DNA of 64,000 nt from Enterococcus asini ATCC 700915 (GTDB taxonomy: Bacteria; Bacillota; Bacilli; Lactobacillales; Enterococcaceae), in assembly GCF_000407365.1 (NCBI RefSeq), contig NZ_ASVU01000002.1, positions 470,253 to 534,252 of the forward strand, read 5' to 3'. The translations under genes and the position numbers were made by a program. Numbering within the stretch: the first letter of the stretch is position 1; every line of letters begins with the position of its first letter. This document shows, one piece after another, positions 56,705 through 64,000 of this stretch. Below the pieces are notes generated by a model. It was not told where the DNA came from. It ran no database searches and saw nothing but the letters and a program-made list of their open reading frames with translations.

Positions 56705-57976
56705 TTACACTTCGCTGCGAGAGGTTTCTGGCAAGATTAGGTTTAAGATAATGCCTAAGACTGTTGCCAATGCCATGGCAGACAAAGTGAATGTGCCGGC
56801 TTCTACATAAAGTCCGCCAATCCCGATTACTAAGATTACAGATGCGATAATCAAGTTTTTCTTCTTATCGAAGTTGATCTTGTTTTCGATTAAAATCTTC
56901 AACCCGCTGGCCGCAATTACCCCAAAGAGGATAAAGCTGATACCAGAGATTACCGGATTTGGGATACTTAAGATCAAGGCACTTAGTTTACCTACGAAGC
57001 CGAGAATGACTGCCAAGACTGCCGCTCCGCCGATTACGAAGACGCTGTGTACTCGGGTAATTGCTAAGACGCCGATGTTTTCCCCGTAGCTAGTCACTGG
57101 AGGTCCTCCTACAAAGCCGGCTACGATTTGTGCTAAGCCATCCCCCATCAAAGTTCTGTTCAAACCTGGGTCTTCAAAGAAATTCCGTTTCGTCAATTTG
57201 TTCAAGACCATTAAGTGGCCGATGTGCTCGGTCATGGTTACAAAGGCGATTGGCGCCATGGTGATCACCGCACTGGCGTAGAATTTCGGCTCGTAGGTTA
57301 GAAATGGTACTTGGAAGTTTGGCAAGGCAAACCAGTCCGCTGCAGCCACACCGCTTAAGTCCACCACACCTACTGCTAGAGCAAACAAGTAACCGCAGAT
57401 AATCCCAAGCAAGATTGGGATCAATCCTAGGAACCCTTTTAAGAACATATTGAAGAAAATCGTGATGCCTAAAGTTACTAGCGCTACTAGTAAGTAAGTG
57501 AAATCGTATTTGCCGTTATTCATCATGGCGTTGTTCGCCGCATTAGCAGCTAAGCCTAAGCCGATTACCATGATTACTGGACCTACCACAATCGGCGGTA
57601 AGATTTTGTCCATCCAAGCCGAGCCAATTTTTTTCACCAGGAAGGCTACGATTAAGTACACCAAACCAGTGGTCATAGCTCCTTGGGCAATGGCTGGGTA
57701 GCCATCGGTTTTCATTAATAATTGCATCGCCGCGATAAAGGCGAAACTGGAACCAAGATACGCGGGAATCTTGCCTTTGGTGACAAACAAGTACACTAGC
57801 GTACCTAAGCCAGAGCTAACCAAGGCAATCCCCGGGTTGATACCGACTAAGATTGGGACTAAAACCGTTGCCCCAAACATGGTAAACAAATGCTGTAAAC
57901 TCAAGCCCAACCACACAAAGGGTTTTGGCTTATCTTTAATATCTAAAACCACATCATCATTATGAAATTCTGCCAC
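56705..57976 (-). CDS. pyrP: Uracil permease
   Basis: A 423-residue NCS2-type transporter with about 12-14 membrane segments. PFVWLGLSLQHLFTMFGATVLVPILVGINPG at the start, GLVYLIVAFLVKKIG, FVTMTEHIGHL and GGPPVTSYGENIG are family motifs; the Glu in TEH binds uracil. Placed second in the pyr operon, as in Bacillus and enterococci. Confidence 0.94.
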   Translation of the reverse strand: MAEFHNDDVVLDIKDKPKPFVWLGLSLQHLFTMFGATVLVPILVGINPGIALVSSGLGTLVYLFVTKGKIPAYLGSSFAFIAAMQLLMKTDGYPAIAQGAMTTGLVYLIVAFLVKKIGSAWMDKILPPIVVGPVIMVIGLGLAANAANNAMMNNGKYDFTYLLVALVTLGITIFFNMFLKGFLGLIPILLGIICGYLFALAVGVVDLSGVAAADWFALPNFQVPFLTYEPKFYASAVITMAPIAFVTMTEHIGHLMVLNKLTKRNFFEDPGLNRTLMGDGLAQIVAGFVGGPPVTSYGENIGVLAITRVHSVFVIGGAAVLAVILGFVGKLSALILSIPNPVISGISFILFGVIAASGLKILIENKINFDKKKNLIIASVILVIGIGGLYVEAGTFTLSAMALATVLGIILNLILPETSRSEV

Positions 57977-57995
57977 GCTGCTTCACTCCTAGAGT

Positions 57996-58735
<740 letters not shown>

Positions 58736-58765
58736 TTAAAGGGTATTTTGTTTTTCTTTAGATAT

Positions 58766-58794
58766 AAGATACACTTCTTCATTCAGGAAAGCAA
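58766..58794 (-). promoter_or_regulatory. Promoter of the pyr operon
   Basis: On the minus strand TTGCTT (58789-58794) and TATCTT (58766-58771) are 17 bases apart. It starts directly after the rluD stop codon, and no terminator separates the two, so some read-through from rluD is possible. Confidence 0.6.
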
Positions 58795-58795
58795 C

Positions 58796-59698
58796 TTATT
58801 TTCGTAATTTTTCCAATGTTTTTTGAAAAACTTCCGGCAATGGTGCCGTAAAGGTCAAAAATTCTCCGGTACGAGGATGTTCAAAGCCTAAAACCTGGGC
58901 GTGGAGAAATTGCCCTTTGCCTGGTAATGTCTTTTTCGGCCCATACACTGGGTCTCCCGCTAAAGGGTAGCCAATGTATTTCATATGCACCCGAATCTGA
59001 TGAGTCCGGCCGGTTTCTAGCTGTAATTCCACCAAGGTAAAATCAGCAAAGCGCTCTAGTACTTGAAAATGCGTCACAGCAGGTTTGCCTTCTTCGATCA
59101 CCGCTTGCATTTTCCGGTCCGTCTTAGAACGACCGATTGGGGCATCAATGACGCCCTTTTCATGAGGAATCACCCCGTGAACCAAGGCCACGTATTTGCG
59201 CAAGGAAGTTTTTTCCTTTAATTGTTTGGCCAGTGACTCATGGGCAAAATCATTTTTGGCAATCATTAACAAACCAGACGTATCCTTGTCGATTCGGTGA
59301 ACGATTCCCGGACGAATCACGTCATTAATGGAAGACAAATTTTGCATGTGGAACAATAAAGCATTAACCAAAGTGCCATTAGGATGGCCAGCGGAAGGAT
59401 GCACTACCATGCCTTGAGGTTTATTCACCACGGCCACGTCTTCATCCTCATAGACAATCTCTAACGGAATATTTTCCGGTGTTAACTCTAAAACAGTAGG
59501 TTCCGGTACAGCAATGGTCACCTGATCCCCGGTCTTGACCTTGTAATTTGCCTTAACGGTGGTACCATTGACCATCACCCGCTCGTCTTTTAGCCATTGT
59601 TGAATTTGAGAGCGACTGTAATCCGCTAATTCTTGGCTTAAAACCTTGTCGATGCGGCCACTTTGTTCCCCTAGTTGTAAATCGATTTGTTCCTTCAT
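58796..59698 (-). CDS. rluD: RluD-family ribosomal large subunit pseudouridine synthase
   Basis: A 300-residue enzyme with an N-terminal S4 RNA-binding domain (about 13-75), then a catalytic domain with HRIDKDTSGLLMIAKN (catalytic Asp), GRTHQIRVHMKYIGYPLAGDPVYG. It modifies uridines in 23S rRNA; the exact position (RluD- or YlyB-type) cannot be told by eye. It overlaps lspA by four bases, the order seen in many Firmicutes. Confidence 0.92.
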   Translation of the reverse strand: MKEQIDLQLGEQSGRIDKVLSQELADYSRSQIQQWLKDERVMVNGTTVKANYKVKTGDQVTIAVPEPTVLELTPENIPLEIVYEDEDVAVVNKPQGMVVHPSAGHPNGTLVNALLFHMQNLSSINDVIRPGIVHRIDKDTSGLLMIAKNDFAHESLAKQLKEKTSLRKYVALVHGVIPHEKGVIDAPIGRSKTDRKMQAVIEEGKPAVTHFQVLERFADFTLVELQLETGRTHQIRVHMKYIGYPLAGDPVYGPKKTLPGKGQFLHAQVLGFEHPRTGEFLTFTAPLPEVFQKTLEKLRK

Positions 59699-60156
59699 TT
59701 TGTCTTCCTTTCAAAACGCTCTTCAAATAATGCATAGATAAAGACCATTACAACCCCAATGGTCAAACACATGTCTGCCACATTAAAAATCGGGAAGTTT
59801 ATAAAGTCTGTCTGGAACATATCCACCACGTAGCCGAGCCGCATGCGGTCGATAAAGTTCCCTAAAGCTCCGGCAATAACCAGTCCCAGTGCCAAGGAAT
59901 AAAACTTGCTCCCACGACGATTCTTCCATAATAACCAGATACACAATGGCACCGCCACAAAAGTCACAATGGCGAAAAACCACATTTGCCCTTGTAAAAT
60001 ACTCCAAGCCGCCCCGCTATTTTGGTAGTAGGTCAAAGAAAAAACATTGGGAATCACGTTCATGGTCTCGCCTAAGCTCAAATTGCTCACGACCCAGTAT
60101 TTCACCAGCTGATCACAGACCACCAGTAGTGCTGCGACAATCAAATAACTAATCAA
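59695..60156 (-). CDS. lspA: Lipoprotein signal peptidase (signal peptidase II)
   Basis: A 153-residue membrane aspartyl protease with four helices. The two catalytic Asp are in GNFIDR and FNVADM. It cleaves prolipoprotein signal peptides. The start is a TTG at 60156, ten bases after an AAAGGAG that lies in the end of the upstream CBS-domain gene; the ATG just before it is out of frame. Confidence 0.94.
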   Translation of the reverse strand: MISYLIVAALLVVCDQLVKYWVVSNLSLGETMNVIPNVFSLTYYQNSGAAWSILQGQMWFFAIVTFVAVPLCIWLLWKNRRGSKFYSLALGLVIAGALGNFIDRMRLGYVVDMFQTDFINFPIFNVADMCLTIGVVMVFIYALFEERFERKTK

Positions 60157-60159
60157 AAA

Positions 60160-60864
60160 TCATTTCTCCTTTGCATTTGCCCCATAGATATCCCGTGGAC
60201 GAATGATGCCTAACAGATTGCCATTAGGGTTGCCATCCTTCGTAATCAAGATTGCCTCAAGCAAATTTTCATTTTCAAATAACTGTTTTGCCTCGGTAAC
60301 CGTCGTGGTGCCGGCAACAAAACAATAATTGGTGTACTTTCCATCTTTGAGCAATAAATCCGCTGCCGTCTTCCCTTTTAGGACGATTTCTCCATGCTGG
60401 CTTTCACTGGCAAACCAATACCCCAAAGCCCGCAAAGTAATCAAACCTTTGAAATTTCCTTGATCGTATAACGGAAATTGGGAATAGCGTTTTTCCGCAA
60501 TGGTCCGCAAAATTTCTGTTACCGGTAGGGTTATTTCAAAACCGGTCACTCGTTTACCGAATTTTGGCAAAACCAACTCCGGTTTCAATAACAAATTTTC
60601 GATTTCAGTAATACGCTGGATTACCCATTCATTTGGTTCTGCAATGACGAAATTTTCTCCTACTCGTTCATGAACGATGGCATTTCGCAGTTGAGCCATT
60701 TGTAGTAAGTCATCACTAATAGCATGAACTTCGGGATTTTTTTGCTTACTTAAGCGCCGCACCATTTCACTAAAGCCCATATTCCGAGGATTGCCCAACT
60801 CTTCGCGCAACCATTTTTCAATCCGATTAAAGCTAGCTAAAAAAACATCGGCCCGTTCACCCAC
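60160..60864 (-). CDS. CBS-domain protein with N-terminal helical region
   Basis: This 234-residue soluble protein has an N-terminal helical part (about 1-95, with MAQLRNAIVHERVG reminiscent of HEPN-like or DUF4145-like folds) and two CBS repeats (about 100-230: EILRTIAEKRYSQFPLYDQGNFKGLITLRALGYW and AILITKDGNPNGNLLGIIRPRD). CBS pairs usually sense adenine nucleotides. The function is unknown. It lies one base after the membrane protein gene and just before lspA. Confidence 0.72.
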   Translation of the reverse strand: MGERADVFLASFNRIEKWLREELGNPRNMGFSEMVRRLSKQKNPEVHAISDDLLQMAQLRNAIVHERVGENFVIAEPNEWVIQRITEIENLLLKPELVLPKFGKRVTGFEITLPVTEILRTIAEKRYSQFPLYDQGNFKGLITLRALGYWFASESQHGEIVLKGKTAADLLLKDGKYTNYCFVAGTTTVTEAKQLFENENLLEAILITKDGNPNGNLLGIIRPRDIYGANAKEK

Positions 60865-61236
60865 TCAGGCCACCTCCTTAATAAGATACGCTCGTCCACA
60901 AAGACGATACATGATTAAGAGATACAAAACTAAACCGGCGACCAAAGGAACAATTCCCCGAGATGCCACCAATAACAAAGCAAACAACAAAACATATACC
61001 CAGAGAAAAGCCGGATTCATGGTGACTTCTAGGGTAACGTCATGCTGATTTGACAACTCGTAAGGCTGACTCTTTAAAAGGGAAAAGCCTACTTGAATCT
61101 TTTGAGTTCCCGTATCCGGCAATTCTAAGACCTGCTCCTGATTTTGAAAAAGGAGGCTCTTTTGGCCATTGGCTTTGACGGTTAAGGGACTTCCCATGGC
61201 GAAGAAGCCGGTATTGCGCATCAAGGTCACTTTCAT
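60865..61236 (-). CDS. Small membrane protein of unknown function
   Basis: A 123-residue protein with a soluble N-terminal beta-rich part (about 1-72, MKVTLMRNTGFFAMGSPLTVKANGQ) and two C-terminal membrane helices (about 77-95 and 98-113). The first part resembles a small carbohydrate-like or cupin-like sheet, but I cannot name a family. Adjacent to the CBS gene and probably the first gene of that operon (to rluD). Confidence 0.65.
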   Translation of the reverse strand: MKVTLMRNTGFFAMGSPLTVKANGQKSLLFQNQEQVLELPDTGTQKIQVGFSLLKSQPYELSNQHDVTLEVTMNPAFLWVYVLLFALLLVASRGIVPLVAGLVLYLLIMYRLCGRAYLIKEVA

Positions 61237-61349
61237 CTGTACGCCCTCATTTCTTACGGAAAGCTCTTCTCATTATCCCCGAAGGACTAGGAAAAGACAA
61301 GCCGAAATTCTTCTCTTTTATGATAGCATAGAGCCCCTTCTAAAGCGCA

Positions 61350-61381
61350 AGAAAAGGCCGGGAGAGTATCCCGACCTTTTT
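61350..61381 (-). terminator. Terminator after fhs
   Basis: AAGGTCGGGA and TCCCGGCCTT (61354-61378) form a 10-bp stem with one G-T pair and a five-base loop, followed by T on the minus strand, 16 bases after the stop. Confidence 0.88.
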
Positions 61382-61393
61382 CACTAGATTTTA

Positions 61394-63064
61394 TCAGAAC
61401 AAGCCCACTGCATTTCCTGCTTCATCGATATCCATCTTCAATGCGGCCGGCTTTTTCGGCAAGCCCGGCATGGTCATCACGTCACCAGTTAAAGCCACGA
61501 TGAAACCAGCCCCTAATTTCGGTGCCAATTCCCGAATCGCAATGGTAAAGCCTTCTGGCGCCCCTAAAGCATTGGGATCATCGGAAAACGAATACTGGGT
61601 TTTCGCCATGCAGACCGGTAGCTGATCCCAGCCCTCCTTGGCAAAGGTTTGTAACTGGGTTTGTGCTTTCTTAGCAAAGTGTACATCTGCTCCGTGATAG
61701 ATTTTCTGAACTACCGTGCGGATCTTTTCTTCCAAGGAAGCATCGGCTTGGTATAACGGATGAAAGGATTTTTCATCGGCCGTAGCGGTTGCTTCCACCA
61801 CAGCTTGGGCCAATTCTTCCCCGCCAGCACCGCCATTGGCCCACACGGAGGCACGTTTAACCGTCACTCCTAGTTTTTGACACAACGCTTCCAACTGTTC
61901 AAATTCCCCTTGGGTATCCGTGACAAATTCATTAATGGCAACTACTACGGGTACATTGTAACTTTGCATGTTTTCAATGTGCCGTTCTAAATTCGCAAAC
62001 CCACGGGCCACAGCAGGGATATTTTCTGCTTCCAGTTGATCCTTTTTCACGCCTCCGTGCATCTTCAGCGCCCGAATCGTCGCAACAATCACAATGGCAT
62101 CAGGGGATTTCCCTAAGCGTGGTACTTTGATATCCAAAAACTTCTCTGCTCCTAGATCTGCACCAAAGCCAGCTTCGGTAACCGCATAATCCCCTAATTG
62201 CAGGGCCAACCGAGAAGCCATAATGGAGTTACAACCGTGGGCAATATTAGCAAATGGTCCCCCATGAACAAAAGCCGGGGTTCCTTCGATTGTCTGGACT
62301 AAATTCGGCTTCAACGCATCTTTTAATAACAATGCCAATGCCCCTTGGACTTGCAAATCCCGAACATAGACAGGTTTTCTCTGGTAAGTATAGCCCACCA
62401 CAATATTGCCTAAGCGTTCTTTTAAATTGTCAATATCAGTAGCCAAACACAAAATGGCCATGATTTCGCTGGCAACGGTAATGTCAAATCCATCTTGACG
62501 AGGTACCCCTTGGACCGGCCCGCCCAAACCAACTACCACTTGCCGCAATTCCCGATCGTTTAAGTCCACAACCCGTTTCCAAATAATCCGCCGCACATCG
62601 ATATTAAGCTCATTACCTTGATGAATGTGATTATCCAAAAGAGCCGCCAAGGCATTGTTTGCCGTGGTAATTGCATGCATGTCCCCGGTAAAATGCAAGT
62701 TAATATCTTCCATAGGCAACACTTGCGCATAACCGCCGCCAGTTGCCCCCCCTTTGATGCCCATCACCGGTCCCAATGAGGGTTCACGTAACGCAATCAC
62801 CGTCTTTTTTCCTAAACGATTCAGCGCATCGGCTAGCCCTATCGTAATAGTAGACTTGCCTTCTCCTGCTGGTGTTGGATTAATCGACGTTACCAAAATC
62901 AATTTGCCAAATTTTTGCTCTTGTAATTTCTGAATCGTTGCCATTTCAATTTTGGCTTTGTATTTTCCATAAAGTTCTAAATCATCTGCAGTTAAGCCAA
63001 CTTTCGCCCCAATCTCCGTGATTGGCTTAATCTCTGCCTGCTGTGCAATTTCGATATCTGTCAT
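61394..63064 (-). CDS. fhs: Formate-tetrahydrofolate ligase
   Basis: A 556-residue enzyme that makes 10-formyltetrahydrofolate from formate, ATP and THF. The P-loop [16 protein letters not shown] (about 66-81), [19 protein letters not shown] and [13 protein letters not shown] are signatures. The ATG at 63064, preceded by AAGGGG, is chosen; the 17 codons upstream lack support. Single-gene unit next to the rRNA operon. Confidence 0.95.
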   Translation of the reverse strand: MTDIEIAQQAEIKPITEIGAKVGLTADDLELYGKYKAKIEMATIQKLQEQKFGKLILVTSINPTPAGEGKSTITIGLADALNRLGKKTVIALREPSLGPVMGIKGGATGGGYAQVLPMEDINLHFTGDMHAITTANNALAALLDNHIHQGNELNIDVRRIIWKRVVDLNDRELRQVVVGLGGPVQGVPRQDGFDITVASEIMAILCLATDIDNLKERLGNIVVGYTYQRKPVYVRDLQVQGALALLLKDALKPNLVQTIEGTPAFVHGGPFANIAHGCNSIMASRLALQLGDYAVTEAGFGADLGAEKFLDIKVPRLGKSPDAIVIVATIRALKMHGGVKKDQLEAENIPAVARGFANLERHIENMQSYNVPVVVAINEFVTDTQGEFEQLEALCQKLGVTVKRASVWANGGAGGEELAQAVVEATATADEKSFHPLYQADASLEEKIRTVVQKIYHGADVHFAKKAQTQLQTFAKEGWDQLPVCMAKTQYSFSDDPNALGAPEGFTIAIRELAPKLGAGFIVALTGDVMTMPGLPKKPAALKMDIDEAGNAVGLF

Positions 63065-63152
63065 TTCCCCAGACCCCTTTTTATCCCTCCAGCTTTCCGC
63101 TAAAAACACGAACATTTCTACAAAAGAGAGATAGATTTGTTAAGTTATCTCC

Positions 63153-63158
63153 ATTATA
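63153..63158 (-). promoter_or_regulatory. -10 element of fhs
   Basis: TATAAT on the minus strand, about 90 bases before the fhs start; the -35 region is T-rich with no clear box. The rest of 63065-63327 is A/T-rich and holds nothing else that I can support. Confidence 0.5.
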
Positions 63159-63327
63159 ACGATTTCTTTGAAAAAAACCATGGCTTTCATACTTTTTTTC
63201 AAACTTCTATTCATTTCATTCGTTTTCTCAAGCGGTTTACTCTTATGACATTACTCGTGAGCCTTTCATTATTTGTCCCGAGAGTAAGATATTTTGTCAA
63301 TTCATAATCAAAATACTTTGAACACAC

Positions 63328-63357
63328 AAAAAAACCGCTATGTTTACACATAACGGT
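63328..63357 (-). terminator. Terminator of the rRNA operon
   Basis: ACCGTTATG and CATAGCGGT form a 9-bp stem (one G-T) with a six-base loop and a seven-T run on the minus strand, five bases after the 5S 3' end. Confidence 0.9.
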
Positions 63358-63362
63358 CCATT

Positions 63363-63479
63363 GCGTGGCGACGTCCTACTCTCACAAAGGGAAACCCTTC
63401 ACTACAATCGGCGCTAAGAAGCTTAACTTCTGTGTTCGGCAAGGTTACAGGTGTATCCTTCTCGCTATCGTCACCACAC
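63363..63479 (-). rRNA. rrf: 5S ribosomal RNA
   Basis: The minus strand reads GTGTGGTGACGATAGCGAG at the 5' end, contains CCGAACACAGAAGTTAAGC and ends GTAGGACGTCGCCACGC, a complete Firmicute 5S of about 117 bases whose ends pair. It follows 23S by about 75 bases with no tRNA between. Confidence 0.96.
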
Positions 63480-63554
63480 TATTTAGTTGAGTAAGTCTTT
63501 GCTCACTCAAAACTGGATTTGAAATACGTCTTACAACCAAGTCCACGTTTCTTT

Positions 63555-64000
<446 letters not shown>

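Noticed and set aside
63480..63554. tRNA genes between 23S and 5S or after 5S
   Set aside because: No cloverleaf or conserved TTCGA arm is visible; the 75-base spacer is plain and a terminator follows 5S at once.

Overview
This window looks like a chromosomal segment of a low-to-mid G+C Firmicute of the order Lactobacillales, most likely Enterococcaceae. The evidence is an alpha-glycerophosphate oxidase (GlpO) with an HPr-phosphorylatable glycerol kinase, a PyrR-attenuated pyr operon of class 1B type (PyrK/PyrD), the gene order aroE-aroF-aroB-aroC-tyrA-aroA-aroK-pheA-LCP, and strong AGGAGG ribosome binding sites. The genus is inferred from remembered protein families, not from a search. Nearly everything is on the minus strand, in the same direction as the rRNA operon whose 23S 3' end and 5S lie at the right edge. 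Only a DUF1622 membrane protein and rqcH are on the plus strand. I see no prophage, insertion sequence, CRISPR array or tRNA.

Layout, left to right: a partial membrane protein; yjdF with a candidate riboswitch leader; a HAD phosphatase with a YfmM-like ABC-F protein; a small basic protein with an AI-2E-family permease; a second ABC-F protein behind a long attenuator-like leader; a glpO-glpK-glpF-dhaK-dhaL-dhaM glycerol/dihydroxyacetone operon; a heterodimeric ABC multidrug exporter; an AAA+/VWA gene broken by an in-frame TAA; a DegV protein; the complete aro/tyrA/pheA aromatic amino acid operon ending in an LCP ligase; a TrpXYZ-type ABC importer; a siroheme plus anaerobic sulfite reductase operon (asrA-asrB-asrC-yjeM-like-cobA-hemC-lysR-sirB-sirC-hemD); DUF1622 and rqcH; the pyr operon (pyrR-pyrP-pyrB-pyrC-pyrAA-pyrAB-pyrK-pyrD-pyrF-pyrE) with an alpha carbonic anhydrase as its last gene; rluD, lspA, a CBS protein and a membrane protein; fhs; and 5S/23S rRNA.

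The strongest unusual signal is in the leaders. The aro operon leader encodes an 18-residue peptide with five Tyr/Phe in six codons. It is followed directly by a chain of seven segments that can pair alternately (1:2, 2:3, 3:4, 4:5, 5:6) and end in a Rho-independent terminator (6:7). The TrpXYZ operon leader encodes a 15-residue peptide with two Trp codons, followed by a shorter chain of the same design with related sequence (1:2, 2:3, 3:4, terminator 4:5). In both, segment 1 begins at or just after the leader stop codon. A ribosome resting at the stop would favour the terminator, and a ribosome stalled earlier on aromatic codons would favour read-through. Neither leader shows a T-box signature. 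A third leader, before the second ABC-F gene, has a 27-residue reading frame, a 13-bp inverted repeat that includes its stop codon, and a perfect terminator. This fits antibiotic-sensing ribosome-mediated attenuation.

The gene sets fit together: shikimate and aromatic synthesis next to a probable tryptophan importer; siroheme synthesis with its enzyme AsrC and a LysR regulator; and bicarbonate supply (carbonic anhydrase) co-transcribed with carbamoyl phosphate synthetase. All pairings, promoters and functional assignments were read by eye and have not been computed or tested.
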